From positions 124,001-188,000 of the forward strand of contig NZ_JBHUQE010000002.1 of assembly GCF_042687825.1 (NCBI RefSeq): a stretch of DNA of 64,000 nucleotides, written 5' to 3'. Position 1 is the stretch's first letter. Every line of letters starts with the position of its first letter. Of the stretch, positions 18,570 through 26,963 are shown piece by piece. Source of the DNA: Sedimentitalea sp042687825 (lineage in GTDB: Bacteria > Pseudomonadota > Alphaproteobacteria > Rhodobacterales > Rhodobacteraceae). The notes below the pieces were generated by a model. It ran no database searches. It was not told the DNA's origin and worked only from the letters and a program-made list of their open reading frames with translations. The translations under genes and the position numbers were made by a program.

Positions 18570-19154
18570 ATGGAACCGTTGGCCTTTGCATCCAGCGTCG
18601 CTCTGGCGGTTGCCCTGACCAATTTGGACAACCTTGCGCTGGCCCTGGCGCTTGCCGTCCCGATGGGGGGCAAGCGGGTGCTTGCTGGTTTGGCTCTGGC
18701 TCAGTTTCTGGTGCTGGGCACTGCGCTGGCGGTGGCGCAGGGTGCCGGCGACCTGCTTGCAGGCCACTCAGGCTATCTGGGTCTCGTGCCGCTGTCTCTG
18801 GGCCTGTATGTTCTGTTCCGGCTCTATGTTGCGCCCCGTGCCAGGCCCGAAACTGCGGGCGCGCGGCATGGCAAGTCTCTGTGGGCCATGACGCTGACCT
18901 TTCTGGGGATGTCGGCAGACAGTTTCGGGGTCCTGGTCCCGCTGCTGGCCGACAGCCTGCCGATTTATCGGTTATGGGGGAGCGTCGGCGCGGCCCTGAT
19001 GATCGGCCTGTTCGCCGCACTGACATTGGCGCTGACCGCGATGGCGCGACCGGTGGCAACGAACAGGTTCCGGCGCGCCGAGCGTCTGGTGCCCTATGTC
19101 ATGATCCTGGCCGGTATCTACGTCTTGAGCGACAGCGCCACTGACCTGCTTTGA
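18570..19154 (+). CDS. CadD-like integral membrane protein
   Basis: A 194-residue hydrophobic protein with about six predicted helices. Two similar halves are visible: the first has ALTNLDNLALALALA, the second FLGMSADSFGVLVPLLAD, resembling the duplicated helix with a central Asp seen in the cadmium-resistance transporter (CadD)/LysE superfamily. The substrate is not readable. The ATG at 18570 follows lpxB by 19 bp; a weak site (AAGGGCTGG) precedes it. It may simply ride on the lpx transcript; convergent mnmA ends 31 bp later. Confidence 0.6.
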   Translation: MEPLAFASSVALAVALTNLDNLALALALAVPMGGKRVLAGLALAQFLVLGTALAVAQGAGDLLAGHSGYLGLVPLSLGLYVLFRLYVAPRARPETAGARHGKSLWAMTLTFLGMSADSFGVLVPLLADSLPIYRLWGSVGAALMIGLFAALTLALTAMARPVATNRFRRAERLVPYVMILAGIYVLSDSATDLL

Positions 19155-19185
19155 CCTGGCCTCCGGTTCCCGATGACTTGGGTAT

Positions 19186-20328
19186 TCAACCGCGCCAGAT
19201 CCAGCCGCCGCCCAGGATGCGGCTGCCTTCGGTCGCGTAGAAAACGCAGGCCTGGCCGGGGGATACGCCCTCTTCTGGGCTCAGCAACTCGATCTCGGCT
19301 TCGGTGTCCGACAGCGGCCGCAGGATCGCATCGCGCGGCGGGCGGGTCGAACGGACCTTGACCGACAGATGCCATTCGCGCTGGCTGGTCAGCGGCGCAT
19401 CGCCCAGCCAGTTGATCTGGCGCACCGGGATGCGGCGCGTCGCCAGCATCTCTTTGGGGCCGACCACGACCTGTTTGCTGTCGACATCCAGCCGGACAAC
19501 ATACAGCGGATCGGACAGGCCGCCGATGCCAAGGCCGCGGCGCTGGCCGATGGTATAGTGAATGATACCCTCGTGCTGCCCCAGGACCCGGCCATCGACA
19601 TGCACGATCTGGCCCGGATCGGCGGCATCCGGGCGCAGCTTTTCGATCACCGCCGCGTAATTGCCGTTTGGCACGAAACAGATGTCCTGGCTGTCGGGCT
19701 TGTCGGCGACAGCCAGACCATAGCGCTTGGCAAGGGCGCGGGTCGCGTCCTTGGATGGCAGGTGGCCCAGGGGAAAGCGCAGAAAGTCCAGCTGATCCGG
19801 CGTGGTGGAAAACAGGAAATAGGACTGATCGCGGTTGGCGTCTGCCGCGCAATGCAGTTCCGGCCCGTTGGCGCCGATCTTGCGCTGGATGTAATGGCCG
19901 GTGGCCATGCAGTCGGCCTCGAGATCGCGTGCGGTCTCCAGCAGATCCTTGAACTTTACCCGCTCGTTGCAGCGAATGCAGGGCACCGGTGTCGCGCCGG
20001 CCAGATAGCTGTCGGCAAATTCGTCGATCACGGCATCCTTGAAAATGTTTTCGTAATCAAGAACATAGTGGGGAAAGCCGCGTTCTTCGGCGACCCGGCG
20101 GGCATCGTGGATGTCGATGCCGGCGCAACATGCGCCCTTTTTTGCCAGCGCCGCGCCGTGGTCATAAAGCTGCAGCGTGACCCCGACCACGTCATAGCCC
20201 TGATCCGCCAGCATTGCCGCCGTGACCGAACTGTCGACGCCGCCGGACATGGCCACGACCACCCGCGTGTCGGCAGGGGCCTTGGCAAAGCCAAGCGAGT
20301 TCAACGGTGCATCTTGATCCAGCGCCAT
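19186..20328 (-). CDS. mnmA: tRNA-specific 2-thiouridylase MnmA
   Basis: Thiolates U34 of tRNA Lys, Glu and Gln at the wobble position using sulfur from a relay. The 380-residue protein has the PP-loop AMSGGVDSSVTAAM, the first catalytic Cys in TPVPCIRCNERVKF, ATGHYIQ, the second catalytic Cys in SQDICFVPNG and the LGQHEGIIHYTIGQR motif. The start at 20328 (MALDQDAPL) precedes the conserved core by about 20 residues. It is divergent from sciP with 132 bp between starts. Confidence 0.96.
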   Translation of the reverse strand: MALDQDAPLNSLGFAKAPADTRVVVAMSGGVDSSVTAAMLADQGYDVVGVTLQLYDHGAALAKKGACCAGIDIHDARRVAEERGFPHYVLDYENIFKDAVIDEFADSYLAGATPVPCIRCNERVKFKDLLETARDLEADCMATGHYIQRKIGANGPELHCAADANRDQSYFLFSTTPDQLDFLRFPLGHLPSKDATRALAKRYGLAVADKPDSQDICFVPNGNYAAVIEKLRPDAADPGQIVHVDGRVLGQHEGIIHYTIGQRRGLGIGGLSDPLYVVRLDVDSKQVVVGPKEMLATRRIPVRQINWLGDAPLTSQREWHLSVKVRSTRPPRDAILRPLSDTEAEIELLSPEEGVSPGQACVFYATEGSRILGGGWIWRG

Positions 20329-20400
20329 TGCGGCGACTCCTGCAGGTTTGGCGAGACCTCGCGGAATATAGGAAAATCCTACAGACTCGCAAGGGCCGGT

Positions 20401-20415
20401 TTCACCGGTCGTTAA
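20401..20415 (+). promoter_or_regulatory. Near-consensus CtrA site upstream of sciP
   Basis: TTCA-N7-TTAA (20401-20404, 20412-20415) matches the CtrA full site TTAA-N7-TTAA at 7 of 8 fixed bases and lies 46 bp before the sciP ATG. CtrA control of sciP is known in Caulobacter; binding here is inferred. Confidence 0.4.
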
Positions 20416-20460
20416 GTCCGGTGGGGCAAGGTTTTTCAAGTCATGTAAAGGGAAAGGCGA

Positions 20461-20739
20461 ATGTTTCTGAAAAAGGTGGATGGGCCCAGAGCGGTGACTC
20501 TGTCTGACGGTTCGGTGATGACGCGGGCCGATCTGCCGCCGGGGGACACCCGGCGCTGGGTCGCCTCGCGCAAGGCGGCGGTGGTGCGCGGCGTGCTTTA
20601 TGGTCTGATCACGCAATCCGAAGCACTGCGCAAATACGGGTTGAGCGAAGAGGAATTTACCGGCTGGGTCTCGGCGGTCGCCGATCACGGCGAAGAGGCG
20701 CTGAAGGCAACGGCCGTGAAAAAATATAGACAACCATAA
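20461..20739 (+). CDS. sciP: CtrA inhibitor SciP (DUF1153)
   Basis: Small helix-turn-helix protein that in Caulobacter binds CtrA and blocks transcription from CtrA promoters. The 92-residue product shows the family core: RADLPPGDTRRWVASRKA, then VVRGVLYGLITQSEALRKYGLSEEE, the HTH (residues about 45-75). The start has a GGGAAAGGCGA ribosome site. It lies 98 bp upstream of ctrA on the same strand, so regulator and antagonist may be co-expressed. The name was transferred from the well-studied Caulobacter protein. Confidence 0.93.
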   Translation: MFLKKVDGPRAVTLSDGSVMTRADLPPGDTRRWVASRKAAVVRGVLYGLITQSEALRKYGLSEEEFTGWVSAVADHGEEALKATAVKKYRQP

Positions 20740-20776
20740 GTTGCAATGCCATAATCAGTGCCACGGTAACGTGCAG

Positions 20777-20822
20777 TTAACTTTTATTGTTCTAGGTTAA
20801 TGCAATACGGGACAACGATTAA
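20777..20822 (+). promoter_or_regulatory. ctrA leader with three spaced TTAA elements
   Basis: TTAA occurs at 20777, 20797 and 20819, i.e. 20 and 22 bp apart, in an AT-rich stretch within 60 bp of the ctrA ATG. They do not form the strict N7 CtrA site, but isolated TTAA(C) half sites are the recognition unit of CtrA, so weak autoregulation is possible. This is inference from spacing alone. Confidence 0.3.
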
Positions 20823-20837
20823 GGCGGAGAAGCTATA

Positions 20838-21554
20838 ATGCGCGTTTTGCTGGTCGAGGACGACCCTACAACGTCCAAAAGTATCGAATTGATGCTGACC
20901 CATGCCAACCTGAATGTTTATGCCACGGATCTGGGCGAAGAGGGCATAGATCTGGCAAAGCTCTACGATTACGACCTGATTCTGCTGGATCTCAACCTGC
21001 CGGACATGAATGGTCACGAGGTTTTGCGGCAATTGCGCATGTCTCGGGTGGAAACGCCGATCCTGATCCTGTCCGGGGCCGATGACACGGAAAACAAGAT
21101 CAAGGGTTTCGGTTTCGGCGCCGACGATTACCTGACCAAACCGTTTCACCGCGAGGAACTGGTGGCGCGCATTCACGCGATCATCCGGCGATCCAAGGGG
21201 CATTCGCAATCGATCATCCATACCGGCAAGATCGCCGTCAATCTGGATGCCAAAACCGTCAGCGTCGATGATCAGCCCGTGCATCTGACCGGCAAGGAAT
21301 ATCAGATGCTGGAACTGCTCAGCCTGCGCAAGGGTACGACCCTGACCAAGGAAATGTTCCTCAATCACCTCTACGGCGGCATGGACGAACCGGAACTCAA
21401 GATCATCGACGTCTTTATCTGCAAGCTGCGCAAGAAACTCAGCACCGCGACCGGCGGCGAGAATTATATCGAAACGGTCTGGGGGCGGGGCTATGTGCTG
21501 CGCGATCCCCAGGGCGATCAGATCGGCTCGCCTCGTCTGGCCATTGGCGCCTGA
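20838..21554 (+). CDS. ctrA: Cell-cycle response regulator CtrA
   Basis: OmpR-family transcription factor; in Rhodobacterales it controls motility, gene transfer agent production and related functions. The 238-residue protein has a receiver domain (acidic pair DD at 8-9, phospho-acceptor D51 in LLDLNLPDM, Lys in YLTKPF) and a winged-helix output domain (GKEYQMLELLSLRKGTTLTK to YIETVWGRGYVLRD). Start site has AAGGCGGAGAAG upstream. The kinase CckA and the antagonist SciP are both in this window. The Caulobacter C-terminal degradation-type Ala-Ala is not exactly kept; it ends AIGA. Confidence 0.97.
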   Translation: MRVLLVEDDPTTSKSIELMLTHANLNVYATDLGEEGIDLAKLYDYDLILLDLNLPDMNGHEVLRQLRMSRVETPILILSGADDTENKIKGFGFGADDYLTKPFHREELVARIHAIIRRSKGHSQSIIHTGKIAVNLDAKTVSVDDQPVHLTGKEYQMLELLSLRKGTTLTKEMFLNHLYGGMDEPELKIIDVFICKLRKKLSTATGGENYIETVWGRGYVLRDPQGDQIGSPRLAIGA

Positions 21555-21693
21555 TCGCACAGGACAAGAAACACCCCGCACTGGAATAAACGGGTCGGTC
21601 CGGAAAGAATGCCACCACTCACGACGTCAGACATCTGGACCTGACCCCGGCTGAGCCCTATCACTGGTTTGAAGACCGGTGTGGGGCTCTGCT

Positions 21694-23814
21694 GTGACCG
21701 AGACAATCGAAATTTCCGATATGACACGCGCCCAGGCCACGGCTGAACTGGCCCGTTTGTCCGCCCTTCTGGCCCGGGCCAACACCGCCTATCACACGGA
21801 TGACGCGCCGGAAATTTCCGATGCCGAATATGATCGGCTCAGGCAGCGTAACGCACTGATCGAGGCGCGCTTTCCCGATCTGAAACGTCCGGACAGCCCC
21901 ACCGAACAGGTCGGCGCCGAGGTCGCGGAAGGCTTTGCCAAGGTCGCGCATTCCGTGCGTATGCTGTCGCTGGGCAACGCCTTTCAGACCGAGGACGTCA
22001 CGGCATTCGACACCGGCATCCGCAGATATCTGGGCCTGTCCGCCTCTGATCCCCTGGCCTATACCGCCGAGCCCAAGATCGACGGCGTGTCTTTGTCTCT
22101 GCGCTATGAGGCGGGGCACCTGGTGCAGGCCGCTACACGGGGCGACGGCACCGTGGGAGAAAACGTGACAGTCAATGCCAGGACGATCGGCGACATTCCC
22201 GCCGTTCTGACCGACGCCCCGGCTGTGCTGGAGGTGCGCGGCGAGGTCTACATGTCGCACGCGGATTTCGCGGCGCTGAACCGGCGGCAAGGCGCGAGTG
22301 GCGGCAAACAGTTTGCCAATCCGCGCAACGCCGCCGCCGGATCGTTGCGGCAATTGGACGCCGAGATTACCCGGGCCCGGCCGCTGCGGTTTTTTGCCTA
22401 TGCCTGGGGCGACGTGTCGGCGCCGCTGGCCGACAGCCAGTTGGCGGCGATCGCGCGGTTGAACACGCTGGGTTTCGCGACCAACCCGCTGACGGTTCTC
22501 TGCGAGGGACCCGACGAGATGCTGGAGCAGTACCGCGGGATCGAAGAACAGCGGGCCACGCTGGGCTATGACATCGACGGCGTGGTCTACAAGATAAACG
22601 ATCTGGCGTTGCAGGCCCGGCTGGGGTTTCGTTCGACCACGCCGCGATGGGCGATCGCGCACAAGTTTCCCGCGGAACTGGCCTGGACCCGGCTGCAGGG
22701 AATTGACATTCAGGTCGGTCGCACCGGTGCGCTCAGCCCGGTTGCGCGATTGGCGCCGGTCACCGTGGGCGGCGTGGTGGTGTCCAACGCGACCCTGCAC
22801 AACGAGGATTATATCGCCGGGCGCGACGCCAAGGGTGGTGAGATTCGCGGTGGCAAGGACATCCGCATCGGCGACTGGGTGCAGGTCTATCGCGCCGGGG
22901 ACGTGATCCCCAAGATCGCCGATGTGGACCTGGACAAACGGCCCGAGAATACGCATCCCTTTGCGTTTCCGCAGAAATGCCCGGAATGCGGCAGCGACGC
23001 CATCCGCGAAGAGGGCGATGCGGTGCGACGCTGTACCGGCGGCGTGATCTGCCCGGCGCAGGCGGTGGAAAAGCTGAAGCATTTCGTCTCGCGGGCCGCC
23101 TTTGATATCGACGGGCTGGGCGCCAGGCAGGTCGAGCAGTTTCATCAGGAGGGGTGGATCCAGGAACCGGCGGATATCTTCACGCTGCGCGACAGGTACG
23201 GCAGCGGTCTTCAGCAGTTGAAGAACCGCGACGGCTGGGGTGAGAAATCGGCCAGCAAGCTGTTTGCCGCCATCGATGAGAAACGCAACATTCCCTTGGG
23301 GCGCCTGATCTTTTCGCTGGGGCTGCGGCATGTCGGCGAGGCGGCGTCGAACCTGTTGGCGAACCACTACGGCACATGGCGCAATTTCGAAACCGCGATG
23401 ACCGCGGCGACGGTTGGCGAGGGATCGGAATGGGAGGACCTGATCGCCATAGACGGGGTAGGAACGGTGATGGCGACCTCGCTGGTCACCGCTTTTGCAC
23501 AGGAAACCGAACGCGCCTCGATCGACCGTCTGATAGCGCATCTCAGCATCCAGCCAGCGCGACAGGCGGACACTTCCGGCAGTCCGGTTGCGGGCAAGAT
23601 CGTCGTCTTCACCGGCACGCTGGAAAAAATGACCCGCGCCGAGGCCAAGGCACGGGCCGAGGCCCTGGGGGCCAAGGTGTCGGGCTCGGTCAGTGCCCGC
23701 ACCGATCTGGTCGTGGCCGGACCGGGCGCGGGGTCCAAGGCGAAAAAGGCGGCGGATCTGGGGATCAAAATCCTGGATGAAGACGGCTGGCTGGCGTTGA
23801 TCGGGGCCGCATGA
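21694..23814 (+). CDS. ligA: NAD-dependent DNA ligase LigA
   Basis: Seals nicks in replication and repair using NAD+. Domains in order: Ia domain (ANTAYHTDDAPEISDAEYD), adenylation domain with the AMP-accepting Lys in EPKIDGVSLSLRYE, OB fold, Cys4 zinc finger (CPECG ... CTGGVICPAQ), helix-hairpin-helix repeats and C-terminal BRCT (VFTGTLEKMTRAEAKA). I chose GTG at 21694 because it aligns with the usual LigA amino end; a GTG at 21679 and an ATG at 21721 are possible. The stop overlaps recG by 4 bp. Confidence 0.95.
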   Translation: MTETIEISDMTRAQATAELARLSALLARANTAYHTDDAPEISDAEYDRLRQRNALIEARFPDLKRPDSPTEQVGAEVAEGFAKVAHSVRMLSLGNAFQTEDVTAFDTGIRRYLGLSASDPLAYTAEPKIDGVSLSLRYEAGHLVQAATRGDGTVGENVTVNARTIGDIPAVLTDAPAVLEVRGEVYMSHADFAALNRRQGASGGKQFANPRNAAAGSLRQLDAEITRARPLRFFAYAWGDVSAPLADSQLAAIARLNTLGFATNPLTVLCEGPDEMLEQYRGIEEQRATLGYDIDGVVYKINDLALQARLGFRSTTPRWAIAHKFPAELAWTRLQGIDIQVGRTGALSPVARLAPVTVGGVVVSNATLHNEDYIAGRDAKGGEIRGGKDIRIGDWVQVYRAGDVIPKIADVDLDKRPENTHPFAFPQKCPECGSDAIREEGDAVRRCTGGVICPAQAVEKLKHFVSRAAFDIDGLGARQVEQFHQEGWIQEPADIFTLRDRYGSGLQQLKNRDGWGEKSASKLFAAIDEKRNIPLGRLIFSLGLRHVGEAASNLLANHYGTWRNFETAMTAATVGEGSEWEDLIAIDGVGTVMATSLVTAFAQETERASIDRLIAHLSIQPARQADTSGSPVAGKIVVFTGTLEKMTRAEAKARAEALGAKVSGSVSARTDLVVAGPGAGSKAKKAADLGIKILDEDGWLALIGAA

Positions 23815-25901
23815 AAGGCCGTCCGGAACTGTTGTTCCCGCTGTTTGCCGGGCTCGAAACACTAGAGGGTGTTGGCCCCAAGACCGCGGGTCTGCTGGGG
23901 CAATTGGGCATCGAAACCCCGCGCGACCTGTTGTTTTCGCTGCCCTATGCTGTGGTGGACCGACGGCGCCGGGACACGATCAAGGGGGCCGATCTGCCGA
24001 CGACCTTGACCGTGCAGGTGACGGTCGGTGCCCACCAGCCGCCGCGCAATCGGGGTGGTGCCTATCGTATTCTCGTGTCGGATGCCGCGGCGGATTTCCA
24101 GCTGGTGTTCTTTCACGCCCGGGCGGAATACCTGAACCGGGTGCTGCCGCAGGGCGCGGATCGCGTGGTCTCGGGCAAGCTGGAACTGTTCGACGGCATG
24201 GCGCAGATGGTGCATCCGGATCACATGCTGCCGGTGGCCGATGCCGCTGAAATTCCGGAATTTGAACCGGTCTATCGTCTGACCCAGGGCGTGACACAGA
24301 AAACCATGTTCAAGGCGGTGCAGAGCGCCCTGGCGCGGCTGCCTGATCTGGCCGAATGGATCGATCCGCAACAGTTGGAACGCGAGGCCTGGCCGGCCTG
24401 GTCAAGGGCGATGCGCGCGGCCCATGCGCCCAAGGGGCTGGACGATCTTGGGCAGACCGCTCCGATGCGGGCGCGGCTGGCCTATGACGAGTTGATGGCG
24501 CATCAGCTGACGCTGGCCCTGGCGCGGCGGCGCGAGCGCAGGGCGCGCGGTATCATCAGTGTCGGCACCGGCGACTTGCAGCGCAGGGTACTGCAAACTC
24601 TGCCCTATCGCCCGACGGGCGCACAGTCGCGCGCAATCGAGGAGATCGCCGCCGACATGGCCGCGCCGGACAGGATGAACCGCTTGCTTCAGGGCGATGT
24701 CGGTTCGGGCAAGACGCTGGTGGCCTTTCTGGCATTGCTGGTCGCGGTCGAGGCAGGCGGGCAGGGGGTGATGATGGCCCCGACCGAGATCCTGGCGCGC
24801 CAGCATCTGCACGGGCTGCGGCCATTGGCCGAACAGGCCGGGGTGGTGCTGGAGATCCTGACCGGGCGCGACAAGGGGGCCGAGCGCAAGGCTAAGCTGG
24901 CGGCGCTGGCACAGGGGCGGATACAGGTTCTGGTGGGAACCCATGCGGTGTTCCAGCCGGATGTCGCGTTTCACGACCTGCGGCTGGCCATCGTCGACGA
25001 ACAGCACCGGTTTGGCGTGCGCCAGAGGATGGAGCTGGCGGAAAAAGGCGGGGGCGCCGATGTGCTGGTGATGACCGCGACGCCGATCCCGCGCAGCCTG
25101 GCGCTGGCGCAATATGGTGACATGGACGTGTCGGTGCTGGACGAGAAACCGCCCGGGCGCCTGCCGGTCAAGACCGCCGTGGTCAGCACCGAACGCATCG
25201 AGGAGGTGATCGACCATCTGCGCCGGGCGATCGACGAGGGGCGCCAGTGCTATTGGGTCTGCCCCTTGGTCGAGGAATCCGAATCCGTCGATCTGACCGC
25301 GGCGCAGGACCGGTTTCAGCGGCTGCGCGCGGCGCTGGGGGACGGGGTTGTCGGACTGGTGCATGGACAGATGCCGCCGGCCGAAAAGGACGCCGCCATG
25401 GCTGCCTTTGAAACCGGCAACACCAAGGTGCTGGTGGCCACCACGGTGATCGAGGTGGGCGTCAACGTGCCCAATGCCAGCATCATGGTGATCGAACGCG
25501 CCGAGATTTTCGGTCTGGCGCAGCTGCACCAGTTGCGCGGGCGGGTCGGGCGGGGGTCGGCGGCGTCGACCTGTCTGCTGATGTACCAACCACCGCTGTC
25601 CGAGGGCGGGCGCCGGCGGCTGGAGGTGCTGCGCGAGACGGAGGACGGGTTCGTCATTGCCGAGACCGATCTGAGCATGCGTGGCGCCGGAGACGTGATC
25701 GGCACGGCGCAATCCGGTCTGCCAAGGTTCCAGATCGCCGATCTGGAACGTCAGGCCGGGCTGATGGCGGTGGCGCAATCGGACGCGCGCGCCCTGCTGG
25801 CCGTCGATCCCGACCTGACCAGCGACCGCGGTCGTGCCGCGCGGGTTCTGCTGTGGCTGATGCGCCAGGACCGGGCAATCCGGTTGATTTCTGTGGGCTG
25901 A
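23811..25901 (+). CDS. recG: ATP-dependent DNA helicase RecG
   Basis: Branch-migrating helicase that remodels stalled forks and R-loops. The 696-residue protein has an N-terminal wedge/OB domain (GVGPKTAGLLGQLGI near residue 20), Walker A LQGDVGSGKTLVA, motif II IVDEQHRFGVRQR, motif III TATPIPRSLAL, and the helicase C domain with TTVIEVGVNVPNA, QLHQLRGRVGRG and the TRG region. The ATG overlaps the ligA stop (ATGA), suggesting coupled expression of two DNA metabolism genes. Confidence 0.97.
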   Translation: MKGRPELLFPLFAGLETLEGVGPKTAGLLGQLGIETPRDLLFSLPYAVVDRRRRDTIKGADLPTTLTVQVTVGAHQPPRNRGGAYRILVSDAAADFQLVFFHARAEYLNRVLPQGADRVVSGKLELFDGMAQMVHPDHMLPVADAAEIPEFEPVYRLTQGVTQKTMFKAVQSALARLPDLAEWIDPQQLEREAWPAWSRAMRAAHAPKGLDDLGQTAPMRARLAYDELMAHQLTLALARRRERRARGIISVGTGDLQRRVLQTLPYRPTGAQSRAIEEIAADMAAPDRMNRLLQGDVGSGKTLVAFLALLVAVEAGGQGVMMAPTEILARQHLHGLRPLAEQAGVVLEILTGRDKGAERKAKLAALAQGRIQVLVGTHAVFQPDVAFHDLRLAIVDEQHRFGVRQRMELAEKGGGADVLVMTATPIPRSLALAQYGDMDVSVLDEKPPGRLPVKTAVVSTERIEEVIDHLRRAIDEGRQCYWVCPLVEESESVDLTAAQDRFQRLRAALGDGVVGLVHGQMPPAEKDAAMAAFETGNTKVLVATTVIEVGVNVPNASIMVIERAEIFGLAQLHQLRGRVGRGSAASTCLLMYQPPLSEGGRRRLEVLRETEDGFVIAETDLSMRGAGDVIGTAQSGLPRFQIADLERQAGLMAVAQSDARALLAVDPDLTSDRGRAARVLLWLMRQDRAIRLISVG

Positions 25902-26027
25902 CGTACATGCCCTGACCGGCGGCGGGCCGGACAGCTGTGCAGGATGCCGCAGCGCGAGTGGCGTCCAGGTGAAAATCCGGTTTCTGGCCAGAGACTTGAC
26001 CCGGCAATTGCCGAAAAGTTCACATAT

Positions 26028-26042
26028 GTTCCTAAAAAGTTC
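26028..26042 (+). promoter_or_regulatory. LexA-type operator (GTTC-N7-GTTC) before the 40-aa gene
   Basis: GTTC at 26028 and 26039 separated by exactly 7 bases matches the Rhodobacterales LexA box. A further GTTC at 26018 lies 6 bases before the first. A possible weak promoter (TTGCCG 26008-26013, 17-bp spacer, CCTAAA 26031-26036) overlaps the box, as expected for a repressor site. Confidence 0.6.
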
Positions 26043-26065
26043 TTTACACGGCGCATGGAAAATGA

Positions 26066-26080
26066 GAACAAAAGGTCAAC
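26066..26080 (+). promoter_or_regulatory. Second LexA-like operator, near-copy of a recA operator
   Basis: GAAC-N7-CAAC (26066-26069, 26077-26080) is one base off the inverted form of the LexA box. The 18 bases GAACAAAAGGTCAACAAA match the recA site at 61387 at all but two positions, which is much more than the box consensus requires. Confidence 0.55.
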
Positions 26081-26112
26081 AAAGGCTTAATGACAGACCG
26101 GGAGCAGACGCC

Positions 26113-26235
26113 ATGATACGCCAGATCAAGACCGCTATTAATCGCTCGCAGGACCGTCTCTTGCAGGATGCAGCCGGTGCCGGGGCGCTGGTGGTGATGC
26201 TGCTTGTCGGACTGTATCTGCCTGGAGTTCTCTGA
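26113..26235 (+). CDS. Candidate SOS-regulated one-TM small protein (40 aa)
   Basis: ATG at 26113 with GGAG 8 bp upstream opens a 40-codon gene. The product has a basic, amphipathic amino half (MIRQIKTAINRSQDRLLQD) and a C-terminal membrane helix (GALVVMLLVGLYLPGVL), with no cleavage site. Longer in-frame starts (25969, 26026, 26062) are rejected because they would place coding sequence over the operators. Promoter sites match those of recA in this window. Size, topology and SOS control recall Caulobacter SidA, an SOS-induced inner-membrane division inhibitor of 29 aa, but I see no sequence identity with it; function is inferred. Confidence 0.72.
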   Translation: MIRQIKTAINRSQDRLLQDAAGAGALVVMLLVGLYLPGVL

Positions 26236-26387
26236 ACCGAACAGGCCTATCTGCCTGCGATCTCATGCCGGGCGTTCCCGCATCCCGTCCCATTTCGATG
26301 CAAGGGGCTTGCCTGTCCCATACCCCCCGGAGTCCCGCCTCGTGACTCCGCAGGACGCACCGGGTGTTTCATGAGAGCGCTTTGACT

Positions 26388-26425
26388 GCCGCCGCCATCC
26401 GCCCGGGATGCGCGGCGGCTTTTTT
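26388..26425 (+). terminator. Rho-independent terminator downstream of the 40-aa gene
   Basis: GCCGCCGCCATCC and GGATGCGCGGCGGC form a long GC stem with a short loop, directly followed by TTTTTT on the plus strand. It lies about 150 nt after the small gene stop, so the transcript has either a structured 3' region or a separate small RNA ending here. A 7-bp hairpin CGGAGTC/GACTCCG (about 26328-26350) lies in between. Confidence 0.75.
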
Positions 26426-26443
26426 CTGGAGATCGTTCCGATG

Positions 26444-26896
26444 TCAGGCGCAATCGACCTGTTCGGCCTGTTCCATGGCTTCAGCCGTGGCTTCGAGCGC
26501 CAGCAGAATCGAGGAATGGCGGTTCTTGTAGTCGCGTGCCGGCAGCAGCACCTGCAGGCCGTCAAACGGGGCATCCGGCACCGGACCGTCCTGCTTCAGC
26601 ATTGCCTTGAGCTGGTCGCGCGCGGTTTCCACCTGGGGGCGCGTGGCACCGATGATGGCGCCGCCCACCACAGCGGCGGACGCCTGACCCAGGGCGCAGG
26701 CTTTGACGTCCTGGGCGAAATCGGTGATCCGGCCATCGGTGACCGTGACATCGACCGTCACCGTCGAACCGCAGAGCGGCGAGCGTTTCTTGACGCTGGC
26801 ATCCGGCGCCTCCAGCCGCCCCAGATGCGGAATGTCGGCAGCCAGGGCCAGAATGCGGGCCGAGTACAGCTTGATCAGGTCGGTTTCGCCGGACAT
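26444..26896 (-). CDS. IscU/SufU-like iron-sulfur cluster scaffold
   Basis: Predicted scaffold on which Fe-S clusters are built before transfer to apoproteins. The 150-residue protein has the three conserved Cys of the NifU N-terminal family: C42 in PLCGSTV, C67 in KACALGQASA and C149 in the C-terminal VDCA. The start at 26896 has AGAGGAAAAG upstream. No iscS, sufS or chaperone gene is adjacent; hisI is divergent 67 bp away. SufU and IscU subgroups cannot be separated by eye, though the long C-terminal Cys spacing favours a SufU-like form. Confidence 0.85.
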   Translation of the reverse strand: MSGETDLIKLYSARILALAADIPHLGRLEAPDASVKKRSPLCGSTVTVDVTVTDGRITDFAQDVKACALGQASAAVVGGAIIGATRPQVETARDQLKAMLKQDGPVPDAPFDGLQVLLPARDYKNRHSSILLALEATAEAMEQAEQVDCA

Positions 26897-26963
26897 GGCT
26901 TTTCCTCTTGCGTGGTTCCCCTTACATAAGCCCGCATGACGTCGATGCAAAAGGTTTTCCGCC

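Noticed and set aside
25969..26112. Amino-terminal extension of the 40-aa protein
   Set aside because: The extension would run over both LexA-type operators and lacks a ribosome site; the ATG at 26113 has GGAG at the right distance.
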